64,000 nucleotides of DNA. Origin: JADGHX01 sp035760965 (GTDB lineage: Bacteria > Pseudomonadota > Gammaproteobacteria > Steroidobacterales > Steroidobacteraceae). The stretch is taken from NCBI GenBank assembly GCA_035760965.1, contig DASTRY010000032.1, forward strand, positions 62,001 through 126,000, read 5' to 3'. Positions 25,668 through 34,228 of this stretch are shown here, piece after piece; the stretch's first letter is position 1; the number at the start of each line of letters is the position of its first letter. The notes below the pieces were generated by a model. It was not told where the DNA came from and did not search any database. It saw only the letters and a list, made by a program, of their open reading frames with translations. The translations under genes were made by a program, and so were the position numbers.

Positions 25668-27266
25668 TCATTTCGCAAAATACCTCGCCAGATACTCCTC
25701 GAACGTCTCTTGATTATCTGTCTCGAGACGGCGTTGTCTCTCCAGAGATTCTTCCGCTTCGGCCGCAAATTCGGCTAGCCGGGCCTCGTTCGGCGGGTAC
25801 AAATCGAGAAAATATTCCTTGTGGAGCGTCGACATGCGCAGCGCTTGGGCGAAGAACGACTCGCCGGTCGTCGTCAGCTCGTTCAGCAGTCGCGCCGATG
25901 GGGTGAGTGAGACGTCCTCGAGTTTCGCCGCTTGTACACCAAGCGCATTGGTATAGGGACGAAGCGGATCGCCCGCGTCGAGCATTTCGCACAGGCCCGT
26001 CATCGAATCGAGCAGCTCGCGCGCCCAATCGCGCATCGATACCTCGCGATCGTCGCGCCAGAGCGTCAGTCCCGGTTCCCGGCCGCGGCGCGCGACGGTC
26101 ACATGGTTTTGATCGAGCTTGGCCTCGTCCGCGCTCGCGATGAGCGGGCTGTCCTTCAGCACACATAGCGCGAGGAACGCTTCGAGGAAGCGGAGCTTGT
26201 TCTGGTTCACGCCGACCGGGTCGAACGCGCTCACATCGAGGGCGCGGACCTCCACGTATTCGACGCCGGCCCGCTGCAGGGCCTTGGTGGGCCGCTCTCC
26301 GGAGCGCGCGACGCGCTTCGGCCTGATGAAGCTGTAGTACTCGTTCTCGATCTGGAGGATGTTCGCGTTGAGCTGCCGGTACTCCTTGCGTCCGTCGGGT
26401 CCCTCGACCTGTACGCCGAGCGCCTCGTACGGCGGGTGCGGCGTCGTGATCGCGCGCGTCAGATCGCGCACGTACTCCTCCAGGCTGTTCACGGAGACGG
26501 ACAAGCCGGCCTGATTGCGATTGCGATAGCCGATGTCGCTCATGCGCAGGCTGGTGGCGTAAGGCGCGTACAGCGTCCCTGGGGTCAGCTCGCGCAGCCC
26601 CATGTCCTTGCCGCGCAGGAACGACTTGCAGACGACCGGCGAAACGCCGAACAGATAGAGCACGATCCACCCGTAGCGCCGATAGTTGCGCAACAGATCG
26701 AAGTAGCTCGACGAGATGAAGCTCTGCCCCGCGTCGCGCGACTCGCGCACGGCCGCGAACGCTTCCCAGAATTTCGCGGGGAACGAGTAGTTGAAGTGCA
26801 CGCCGGAGATGGCCTGCATCATGCGTCCGTAGCGCAGGCCGAGACCGTTGCGATAGATGGTCTTCATCCGGCCGACGTTCGAGGTGCCGTACTGCGCGAG
26901 CGGCACGGCGTCATCGCCATCGATCGGGCACGGCATGCTCGTCGCCCACAGCAGCTCATCGCCGAGATGCCGATAGACGAACTGATGCAAATCGAGCAGG
27001 TACTGCAGCAGCTCCCAGCTCTGCGTGAAGGCCGGCGTGACGAGCTCGATGAGCGCTTCGGAAAAATCCGTCGTGATGTGCTCGTTCGTGAGCGCCGAGC
27101 CGAGCGCGCGCGGATGCGGCGTGCGCGCGAGCTGGCCGTCCGGCGTGACGCGCAGCGATTCCTTCTCGACGCCCTTGCGCCCGCCTTGCAAGACCTGGGG
27201 CTCGCCGGCGTTGACGAGGGCGGAGACGCGCCGTTCGAAGACGCGATCGATCGCGGGAGCTGGCAT
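25668..27266 (-). CDS. gshA: Glutamate-cysteine ligase, type I
   Basis: The 532-aa protein matches the gammaproteobacterial GshA family in length and motifs. It has GVEKESLR near residue 34, LTNEHITTDFSEALIEL around residue 60, and a GVHFNYSF metal/ATP-site segment. It joins glutamate and cysteine with ATP, the first and rate-limiting step of glutathione synthesis in the cytoplasm. No gshB is adjacent. The next gene on the strand is the unrelated small protein at 25350. Confidence 0.93.
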   Translation of the reverse strand: MPAPAIDRVFERRVSALVNAGEPQVLQGGRKGVEKESLRVTPDGQLARTPHPRALGSALTNEHITTDFSEALIELVTPAFTQSWELLQYLLDLHQFVYRHLGDELLWATSMPCPIDGDDAVPLAQYGTSNVGRMKTIYRNGLGLRYGRMMQAISGVHFNYSFPAKFWEAFAAVRESRDAGQSFISSSYFDLLRNYRRYGWIVLYLFGVSPVVCKSFLRGKDMGLRELTPGTLYAPYATSLRMSDIGYRNRNQAGLSVSVNSLEEYVRDLTRAITTPHPPYEALGVQVEGPDGRKEYRQLNANILQIENEYYSFIRPKRVARSGERPTKALQRAGVEYVEVRALDVSAFDPVGVNQNKLRFLEAFLALCVLKDSPLIASADEAKLDQNHVTVARRGREPGLTLWRDDREVSMRDWARELLDSMTGLCEMLDAGDPLRPYTNALGVQAAKLEDVSLTPSARLLNELTTTGESFFAQALRMSTLHKEYFLDLYPPNEARLAEFAAEAEESLERQRRLETDNQETFEEYLARYFAK

Positions 27267-27274
27267 GGTTCAGG

Positions 27275-27583
27275 CTACCAGCGCAGACGGCCGGTCAGCA
27301 CCTCACGCAGCATCTTGAAATCGCCGCGCAGGCTGTAGAGCGGATGCCGGAACGTCGCCGGCGAGTTCTTCTCGAAGAAGAAATGTCCGGTCCACGCGAA
27401 CGCGTAGCCGGCGATCGGCACCCCCCAGAACAGCGCCCATTCGCGCGTCACGAGCGCCACCAGTGCCAGCGCGACCGCAAGCGTCGTCCCGATGACGTGC
27501 AGGCGGCGCGATGCGCGGCTCGAATGCTCGCGCAGGTAATAGGGATAGAAGTCATCGAAGCTCGCAAATTCTCGCGCGCTCAT
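27275..27583 (-). CDS. DUF962/Mpo1-like membrane protein
   Basis: The 102-aa protein has FYPYYLREHS and RRLHVIGTT near the N-terminus, two membrane helices (about residues 33-48 and 52-66), and GHFFFEKNSPATFRHPLYSL. These are the conserved blocks of DUF962, whose fungal homologue Mpo1 is an iron-dependent 2-hydroxy fatty acid dioxygenase. The conserved histidines (HVIGT, GHFFFEKN) are present. The gene is 8 bp upstream of gshA on the same strand. Confidence 0.85.
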   Translation of the reverse strand: MSAREFASFDDFYPYYLREHSSRASRRLHVIGTTLAVALALVALVTREWALFWGVPIAGYAFAWTGHFFFEKNSPATFRHPLYSLRGDFKMLREVLTGRLRW

Positions 27584-27730
27584 CCCTGATCACCCGTGGA
27601 AATGCCTCTGGCGGGCCGGCTGGCCTCTTTGGCCGCATCTTGCCGCCCGCCCTCGAGGCGTGCAATTCCCAAAGAGATAGAAGGCTCGAACCCTACGACG
27701 GGGTCCCTCGCGGGGAGGCGCGTACCGGCA

Positions 27731-28375
27731 CTAGGGCGCTTGCTGCCCGGCTGACGGTCCGGTACTGCCGCCGGGTGCGACTTCGGCTGCGGTCCGCAGC
27801 CCTTTCATGAGCTCGGGCAGGTCGCGTTTCAGGGTCATGCGCATCACCCAACGCGGCACATAGAAGCGGGGCACGAGCCGCAGGCGGTAGGTGACGATGG
27901 TGCTCTTGCCGTCCGCCGTCGGATGGAACTCCCACATGCCGCGATTCTCGCGGAAATCGCCGCGGACGTTGCTGAAGCGGATGCGCACGAACGGCTCGTA
28001 GTCCGCCCGGAACACGTAGTACGCGCGGGGCGCGAACCAGCCGTAGTCGATCTGCTGCTCGACGATCTGCCAGGAGTTGTCCGGTGCCGCATCCAGGACG
28101 GCGCAGTGTCGCAGGTGGGGAACGAAGCGGAGCGCCTCGTGGCAGTCGATCAGGGTTCGGAAGACTTGCTCGGGCGAGGCGTGGATCTGCACGGCCGCGC
28201 GGACGTCGCCGCTCTGGTGGTCACTGCCGACCTCGCCGTCGACCAGCACGCCACCGTCGCCGAGCCGTGCGAGCTCGGCCGGGGTGAGCGTCCAATCCGC
28301 GTTTTCGCCGTATAACGACGATGGGAACAACGCCTGGGCGAGTAGCACGATTGCGACACGAACATGCGTTGGCAT
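27731..28375 (-). CDS. START/SRPBCC-like exported protein
   Basis: Starting at ATG 28375, this 214-aa product has a signal peptide (VAIVLLAQALFPSSLYG). A START-like lipid-binding fold follows (about residues 40-200), with the coenzyme Q-binding/polyketide cyclase pattern ASPEQVFRTLIDCHEALRFVP. Longer in-frame starts upstream exist to 28672 but would bury the signal sequence. A small hydrophobic ligand is expected but cannot be named. It is divergent from the DUF2845 gene. Confidence 0.75.
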   Translation of the reverse strand: MPTHVRVAIVLLAQALFPSSLYGENADWTLTPAELARLGDGGVLVDGEVGSDHQSGDVRAAVQIHASPEQVFRTLIDCHEALRFVPHLRHCAVLDAAPDNSWQIVEQQIDYGWFAPRAYYVFRADYEPFVRIRFSNVRGDFRENRGMWEFHPTADGKSTIVTYRLRLVPRFYVPRWVMRMTLKRDLPELMKGLRTAAEVAPGGSTGPSAGQQAP

Positions 28376-28469
28376 TCCGGTTCCGAAGCGAGATGTCCAT
28401 GAGTGCCGGCCCTGGCGCACCGGGTTCATCGTTTGCCTCGGCGGTCCCTCAGGCGTAGGTTGTCTCGTC

Positions 28470-28856
28470 ATGAGCAAATGGCTTCTCGCGCTCGGTCTCA
28501 CATTCGCCGCCGCTGCGCCGGCGTACGCGTTCCGCTGCGGCTCGTACGTCATCTCCGAGGGGGCGACGCGCTCGGAAGTTGCAGCCAAGTGCGGCGACCC
28601 CACCGAGATCGACCGGCGCAGCGCCATCCTGCGCCGCCCGACGGTCTGGATCCGCGGCCGCCCGTATTTCACGAGCGATGCGCTGATCGAGATTCCCGTC
28701 GAGGTCTGGATCTACAACCTCGGCCCGAGCAAGCTCATGCGCAAGCTGCGGTTCGAGGATGGCGTGCTCGTCGACATCGACACGCTCGGCTACGGCTACT
28801 ACGAGAATTCCCCCCCGCCGGATTCGCGCAAGGAGCGTGCGGACGACTCTCAATAG
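28470..28856 (+). CDS. DUF2845 exported protein
   Basis: The 128-aa protein starts at ATG 28470 with a cleavable signal (WLLALGLTFAAAAPAYA). The mature part begins FRCGSYVISEGATRSEVAAK and contains a second Cys (KCGDPTEI), the pattern of DUF2845. A disulfide between these cysteines is likely in the periplasm. The function of the family is unknown. It is divergent from the START-like gene and 108 bp upstream of the thiolase gene. Confidence 0.8.
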   Translation: MSKWLLALGLTFAAAAPAYAFRCGSYVISEGATRSEVAAKCGDPTEIDRRSAILRRPTVWIRGRPYFTSDALIEIPVEVWIYNLGPSKLMRKLRFEDGVLVDIDTLGYGYYENSPPPDSRKERADDSQ

Positions 28857-28964
28857 AAACGCCTGCGTCGTTGAAAAAGGCCCATCGCACCCGCATCAGG
28901 CGAGTCGTCCGCATTCCCTATTCCACCTGATATACCCTAGGCGGGCTTCGCCGGGAGGGTTTCT

Positions 28965-30254
28965 ATGCTGGTCGGTTCTGCCGTGCGGCGGGTCGCCATC
29001 GTCGGTGGCATCCGCATTCCTTTCGCGCGCGCCCACGGCGCGTACGCCGCGGTCGGCAATCAAGAGATGCTCACGGCCGCATTTCGCGGCCTCGTCGAGC
29101 GCTACAAGCTGCAGGGCGAGCGCCTGGGCGATGTGCTCGCCGGCGCCGTCATCAAGCATTCGAAGGACTACAACCTCGTGCGCGAGTGCGTGCTCGGCTC
29201 GGGCCTCGACCCGCAGACGCCGGGCGCAGACCTGCAGCGCGCCTGCGGCACGAGCCTCGAAGCGGCGCTCGACATCGCCAACAAGATCGCGCTCGGCCAG
29301 ATCGAGGTCGGGCTCGCGGGCGGCGTCGACACGATCAGCGATCCGCCCATCGTGTATCCAAAGTCGTACCAGCAGCTGCTGCTGAAGAGCTATCGCGCGC
29401 GCACGTTCGGCGAGCGCATCGGGCCGTTCTTCGGCTTGCGCCCGAAGCACTTCAAGCCGGTGATGCCGGCCGTGGTCGAGCCGCGCACTGGGCTCTCGAT
29501 GGGGCAGCACTGCGAGCAGATGGTGAAGACTTGGCAGATCCCGCGTGAAGCGCAGGATCAGCTCGCATACGAGAGCCACATCAAGGCGGCGGCGGCGTGG
29601 AAGGAAGGCTTCTACAGCGATCTCGTGGTCGAGTATCTCGGTCTCAAACAGGACAACAACATCCGCCCGGACACGACGCCGGAGAAGCTCGCGAGACTCA
29701 AGCCGACCTTCGATTTCACCGGCGCCGGAACCCTCACGGCGGGCAACAGCACGCCGCTGACCGACGGCGCCTCCGCGGTGCTGCTCGCGACGGACGAGTG
29801 GGCGAAGCAGCGAAACCTGCCGGTGCTCGCGCACCTCACGTTCGGTAAGGTGTGGGCGGTGGACTACGTGAGCGGCAAGGAAGGCCTGCTCATGGCGCCG
29901 GCGTACGCCGTGGCCGCCATGTTGAAGGACGCCGGCATCACGCTGCAGGACTTCGACTACTACGAGATTCACGAGGCGTTCGCCGGGCAGGTGCTGTGCA
30001 CGCTGAAAGCGTGGGAGAGCCCGGAGTACTGCAAGGAGCGCCTCGGGCTACCTGGACCGCTCGGCAGCATCGATCGCACGAAGCTCAACGTGAAAGGAGG
30101 CAGCGTCGCGATCGGCCATCCGTTCGCGGCCACCGGCACGCGCATCGTTGCGAGTCTCGCGAAGCTCATCGCGAACGACAGCAACGCGAAGCGCGGCTTG
30201 ATCTCGGTGTGCACGGCCGGCGGAATGGGAGTCACCGCCATCCTGGAGCGCTGA
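28965..30254 (+). CDS. Acetyl-CoA acetyltransferase (thiolase family)
   Basis: This 429-aa thiolase has the acyl-binding Cys94 (QRACGTSLEA), the NEAF-type motif as EIHEAFAGQ, the GHPFAATGTRI histidine motif, and the proton-donor Cys416 in CTAGGMGVT. It either cleaves 3-ketoacyl-CoA in beta-oxidation (FadI-like) or condenses acetyl-CoA, and length does not decide. It is the first gene of a plus-strand run, 6 bp before the patatin gene. No fadB/fadJ partner is adjacent. Confidence 0.9.
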   Translation: MLVGSAVRRVAIVGGIRIPFARAHGAYAAVGNQEMLTAAFRGLVERYKLQGERLGDVLAGAVIKHSKDYNLVRECVLGSGLDPQTPGADLQRACGTSLEAALDIANKIALGQIEVGLAGGVDTISDPPIVYPKSYQQLLLKSYRARTFGERIGPFFGLRPKHFKPVMPAVVEPRTGLSMGQHCEQMVKTWQIPREAQDQLAYESHIKAAAAWKEGFYSDLVVEYLGLKQDNNIRPDTTPEKLARLKPTFDFTGAGTLTAGNSTPLTDGASAVLLATDEWAKQRNLPVLAHLTFGKVWAVDYVSGKEGLLMAPAYAVAAMLKDAGITLQDFDYYEIHEAFAGQVLCTLKAWESPEYCKERLGLPGPLGSIDRTKLNVKGGSVAIGHPFAATGTRIVASLAKLIANDSNAKRGLISVCTAGGMGVTAILER

Positions 30255-30260
30255 GCCCTC

Positions 30261-32060
30261 ATGGAAGGGGACGTCCCAGAAGAGACCGTCACCCTGCGGT
30301 CGGACCTGCGGACCGTCCTCGACGCCCTGCCCCTCTTCAAGGGTCTCGATCGCGAGATCCTCCAGGCCATCGCCGCCGAGGTGGAGTGGCTCTCGCTGCC
30401 CGGCGGGTCGATGCTGTTCGCCGCCGGCGAGCCCTCGGACTCGATGTACGTCGTGCTGAGCGGCTGCCTCGGGGTCTTCGCCGCCGCCACGGCCACCGAT
30501 CGGCGGCGCTTTCTCGGCCGCATCGTCGCGGGCGACACCGCCGGGGAGATGGGCCTCATCTCCGGGCGCCCGCGCACCGCCAGCGTGACCGCGCTGCGCG
30601 ACACGGAGCTCGCGCGGCTCTCGCGCGAGGCGTTCGATCGCGTGTTCCGGCAGCATCCCGAAGCGATGCTGCGCATCGCGCAGCTCACCGTCGATCGGCT
30701 CGAGAGCTCGCAGACGCGCGCCCGCGGCGGGCCGCAGGGCGCACGCACCTTCACGGTCCTGCCGCAGAACATCGAGGTCGACGCCGCCGGATTCGCGAGC
30801 GAGCTCGTGAAGGCCCTGCAGGAGCACGGACGCACGGAGCTCGTCTGGAGCGTGCGCGGCGCGACCCACACGAGCCACTGGTTCCACGTCATCGAAGCGG
30901 CCAACGACTTCGTCGTCTATGTCGCCGAGCCAGGGCCGAGCGCGTGGACGCGCTTGTGCGTCCGGCAGGCCGACGCGTTGATCCTGCTTGCGCGCGCGGA
31001 CAGTGCGCCAGCCGAGTGGCGCGGGCTTTCCGGCCAGCGCGATCCGGCAACGACGACGCAGCGCTCCGAGCTCGTGCTGCTGCACGAAGGCACGATCACG
31101 CAAGGCGCCGCGGCCCGCTGGCTCGCGGCGCATCCCGGCATTCCCCATCACCATGTCACGGCGCCCGACGATGTCGCCCGCATCGCGCGCCTGCTCACCG
31201 GTCGTGGCGTCGGCATCGTGTTCTCCGGCGGCGGCGCGCGCGGATTCGCGCACATCGGCATCGTCAAAGCGCTCCACGAAGCCGGCATCCCGACGGATCT
31301 CGTCGGTGGCACGAGCATGGGCGCGATCATGGGCGCCGGTGTCGCCGAGCGTTGGAGCGTCGCCGAGATGACCGAGCGTTTTCGGCGCTCGTTCGTCGCG
31401 ACCAATCCGCTGCGCGATTACACCTTCCCGCTCTTCTCGCTGGTCACCGGTCGCAAAGTCAGTACACTTTTGCGTCGCGAGTTCGGCGACGTCACCATCG
31501 AAGACCTGCCACTGCCGTTTTTCTGTGTGTCCTCCAATCTCACGACCGGGCACTCGGACGTTCACAAGCGCGGCACGCTGTGGCGGTGGCTGCGGGCCTC
31601 GGTTGCGATTCCGGGCGTCCTGCCGCCAGTCATGAGCAACGGCGAAGTCCTGGTGGACGGCGGCACGATGAACAACCTGCCCGTGGATGCCATGCGCGAG
31701 CTCGGTCGCGGGCCGGTGATCGGCTGCGATGTCGGCGCGGATCGCGCCTTCACGGCAGAAGCGGACGAAATCGACGTGCCCTCCCCGTGGGACCTCGTCG
31801 GCTGGATGCGCAACAAGCCGCGCCGGCCGAACATCTTCCGCATTCTGTGGCGGGCCGGCATGGTGAACAGCAGCGCGACCACGGCCGCCCATCGCGAGAA
31901 GACCGATCTGCTGCTGCAGCCGCCGCTCGCCCAGGTGGACATGTTGAACTGGCAGGAATTCGACCGGGCGATCGCGCTCGGCTACGAGTACACGATGCGC
32001 AGGCTGGAGGACCTGCCGAGTGATGCCACGCTCTGGAAACGAGCGTCGAGGAGAGCTTGA
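30261..32060 (+). CDS. Patatin-like phospholipase with cyclic-nucleotide-binding domain
   Basis: The 599-aa protein joins an N-terminal CNB domain (about residues 19-140, including GEMGLISGRPRTASV), a middle region related to NTE/RssA-type proteins, and a patatin domain. The latter has the GGGARG oxyanion loop, the nucleophile Ser352 in GGTSMG, and Asp466 in VDGGTMNN, so the Ser-Asp dyad is intact. Eukaryotic neuropathy target esterase and bacterial YlbK-like proteins share this layout. No membrane helix is visible. The stop overlaps the start of the diguanylate cyclase gene (tgatg). Confidence 0.88.
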   Translation: MEGDVPEETVTLRSDLRTVLDALPLFKGLDREILQAIAAEVEWLSLPGGSMLFAAGEPSDSMYVVLSGCLGVFAAATATDRRRFLGRIVAGDTAGEMGLISGRPRTASVTALRDTELARLSREAFDRVFRQHPEAMLRIAQLTVDRLESSQTRARGGPQGARTFTVLPQNIEVDAAGFASELVKALQEHGRTELVWSVRGATHTSHWFHVIEAANDFVVYVAEPGPSAWTRLCVRQADALILLARADSAPAEWRGLSGQRDPATTTQRSELVLLHEGTITQGAAARWLAAHPGIPHHHVTAPDDVARIARLLTGRGVGIVFSGGGARGFAHIGIVKALHEAGIPTDLVGGTSMGAIMGAGVAERWSVAEMTERFRRSFVATNPLRDYTFPLFSLVTGRKVSTLLRREFGDVTIEDLPLPFFCVSSNLTTGHSDVHKRGTLWRWLRASVAIPGVLPPVMSNGEVLVDGGTMNNLPVDAMRELGRGPVIGCDVGADRAFTAEADEIDVPSPWDLVGWMRNKPRRPNIFRILWRAGMVNSSATTAAHREKTDLLLQPPLAQVDMLNWQEFDRAIALGYEYTMRRLEDLPSDATLWKRASRRA

Positions 32061-33409
32061 TGGTCGAACCGGACTGGCGCGACAAGTACCGTGAAGCCCT
32101 GAGCCGCCTCGCCGAGGAGGACGCGCGCTGGGCACGAGTGCAGAACGTGCTGAAGCTCCTCATCGGACGGCTGTGCCTCGCCGCCCGCGGGCGCAATGAG
32201 CGGCTGGACCAGGAGATCGCCCGGATCGCCGATGTCGCGCGCCAGAAGCTCGACGCCGACGCGCTGGAAGCGCTGCTCGCGCCGCTGTCGGCCGCCATCG
32301 CCACGCTCGACGGCTCGGGCGACGCGGCCGCTCCAGGCGACGTCGCGGCCGCCGCAGCGAGCGATGCGGAGATGCACGACGCGCTCGGCGCCACCGCGGT
32401 GCTGGATCGCCTCGCGCTGCTGCCCGAGCTGAAGCCTGTCGTCAACGATCTGCGCTCGCGCAAACGGGACACGCTCAACATTCACGAGATGGCGGAGCTC
32501 CTCGAACGAGTAACGCGCTACGCCACCGAGCAGCGCACGCAAGTCCAGCGGGAGAAGCTCGAGCTCGAGAATCTCGTGCAGCAAACCGCCTCGCGCCTCG
32601 AAGAGATCACCTCGCACCTCGCGAGCGAGCTCGATGAGCGCAACGCCGGCCAGCACGACGCCGAGCTGCTCAACAAGAACGTGACGGATGAAGTCGCGCA
32701 GTTGCGGTTGAGCGCGGAAGGCGCACCGGACCTGCAGACGCTGCGCTCCCAGCTCACCGCGCGCCTCGATGCAATCGGCAAGCACTTCGCGGAGTTCCGC
32801 ACTCGCGAAGAGACGCGCATCCGCTCGTACCGCGAGCGCGTCCAGCACATGCGTGCGCGCATTTCCGTGCTGGAGCGCGAGAGCCGCAGCTTGCACGAGA
32901 GCCTGCGCGAGGAGCAGCGCCTCGCGATGATCGACGCGCTCACGGGCATCCCGAACCGCGCCGCGTACGACGATCGCATCGAGCAGGAATTCAAGCGCTG
33001 GAAGCGCTTCACGCGCCCGGTGAGCATCCTCGCGTGGGACATCGACCGCTTCAAGGCGATCAACGACGCGTACGGGCACAAGGCCGGCGACAAGGTGCTG
33101 CGCGTCGTCGGCCAGCATCTCGCCCGCTACGTGCGCGATACCGACTTCGTCGCGCGCTACGGCGGTGAGGAATTCGTGATGCTCTTGGTGGGGACCGGCG
33201 TCGAAGAAGCGCGCATCGTGGCCGACAAGATCCGCGTCGAGCTGGCGGCGCTCGGCTTCCATTTCCACGACTCCCCGGTTGCGGTCACCGCGTCGTGCGG
33301 CATCACGGAGTTCTGTAGCAGCGATACGCCGGACATCGTCTTCGATCGCGCCGACCGCGCCCTGTATCGAGCCAAGCAAGCCGGGCGCAACTGCTGCGTC
33401 GTCGGCTGA
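32060..33409 (+). CDS. Diguanylate cyclase with long coiled-coil N-terminus
   Basis: The 449-aa protein starts at ATG 32060, overlapping the patatin stop. Residues about 1-275 are highly charged helical sequence with heptad-like spacing, and the GGDEF domain follows. The active motif is YGGEEF and WDIDRFKAIND is intact. There is no membrane helix, so it is cytoplasmic. The N-terminal region resembles that of SadC/YeaP-like proteins only in being helical, and I do not recognise a named sensor domain. A ribosome-binding site (gaggagag) precedes it. Confidence 0.87.
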   Translation: MVEPDWRDKYREALSRLAEEDARWARVQNVLKLLIGRLCLAARGRNERLDQEIARIADVARQKLDADALEALLAPLSAAIATLDGSGDAAAPGDVAAAAASDAEMHDALGATAVLDRLALLPELKPVVNDLRSRKRDTLNIHEMAELLERVTRYATEQRTQVQREKLELENLVQQTASRLEEITSHLASELDERNAGQHDAELLNKNVTDEVAQLRLSAEGAPDLQTLRSQLTARLDAIGKHFAEFRTREETRIRSYRERVQHMRARISVLERESRSLHESLREEQRLAMIDALTGIPNRAAYDDRIEQEFKRWKRFTRPVSILAWDIDRFKAINDAYGHKAGDKVLRVVGQHLARYVRDTDFVARYGGEEFVMLLVGTGVEEARIVADKIRVELAALGFHFHDSPVAVTASCGITEFCSSDTPDIVFDRADRALYRAKQAGRNCCVVG

Positions 33410-33505
33410 TGCGGAACGGCACGGCCCGCCGCGCGCGGCGCGGCGCATTTCCTCCTGCGCGCCGCGGAGGCTATTCTTTCGACCCCATCCGCAAAGGACC
33501 TCCCC

Positions 33506-34195
33506 GTGGGTGAATTCACTGCCATCATGGCCCGCGACGGCCATGAGTTCCGTGCCTACCTCGCCGCGCCGCCGGGCACGCCGCGCGGCGCGGTCGTCGT
33601 GATCCAGGAAATCTTCGGCGTCAACGCGCACATGCGCGCCGTGACCGACAGCTACGCGGCCGAGGGCTACGTCGCCATCGCGCCGAGCTTGTTCGACCGG
33701 GTGCGCATGGGCATCGAGCTCGGCTATACGCCGAAGGAGCGCGAAGAAGGCGTCGGTTACGTCAAGCAGCTGCAGCCCGAGCAGACGCTGAAGGATGTGG
33801 CCGCCGCGCTCGCCGTCGTGAAGCACAACGGCCGCGTCGGCATGGTTGGATTCTGCTGGGGCGGCCGCATCACGTACCAAAGCGCTTGCGAGCTGCCGCT
33901 CGCCTGTGCCGTCGTGTACTACGGCGGCGGCATCACGCAGCTGCTCGACAAGACCCCGAGATGCCCCGTGATGTATCACTTCGGCGAACGCGATCAGCAC
34001 ATCACGCAGGAGGACGTCGCGAAAATCCGCGCGGCGCATCCGGCGGGCATCTTCTACATCTATCCCGCCGATCACGGCTTCAACCGTGACGTCGGCGCGA
34101 CTTACGACGCCGCGAGCGCGGCACTCGCGCGCCAGCGAACCCTGGGATTCCTGGCGGAGCACGTCGCGGGCGAAAAACCCAAGGCGGCGGACTAG
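33506..34195 (+). CDS. Dienelactone hydrolase family protein
   Basis: The 229-aa protein starts at GTG 33506. The nucleophile elbow is GFCWGG (Cys near residue 116), the acidic residue lies in FGERDQHI, and the histidine in ADHGFNRDV, which gives the Cys-Asp-His triad of dienelactone hydrolases. Family members cleave dienelactone in aromatic degradation or serve as general carboxymethylenebutenolidases. No other aromatic-catabolism gene is adjacent, so the actual substrate is open. Confidence 0.88.
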   Translation: MGEFTAIMARDGHEFRAYLAAPPGTPRGAVVVIQEIFGVNAHMRAVTDSYAAEGYVAIAPSLFDRVRMGIELGYTPKEREEGVGYVKQLQPEQTLKDVAAALAVVKHNGRVGMVGFCWGGRITYQSACELPLACAVVYYGGGITQLLDKTPRCPVMYHFGERDQHITQEDVAKIRAAHPAGIFYIYPADHGFNRDVGATYDAASAALARQRTLGFLAEHVAGEKPKAAD

Positions 34196-34228
34196 CCGCG
34201 CGGCAATCTGTAGCGGAGCGCAATCATC

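Noticed and set aside
29852..32023. 723-residue plus-strand frame across thiolase and patatin genes
   Set aside because: It is rich in Arg, His and Pro, has no family motif, and runs opposite in composition to the clear thiolase and patatin frames. It is a shadow.
30261..33409. CBASS anti-phage system
   Set aside because: CBASS needs a CD-NTase. The enzyme here is a GGDEF cyclase and no CD-NTase or Cap2/Cap3 gene is present, so the comparison is only an analogy.
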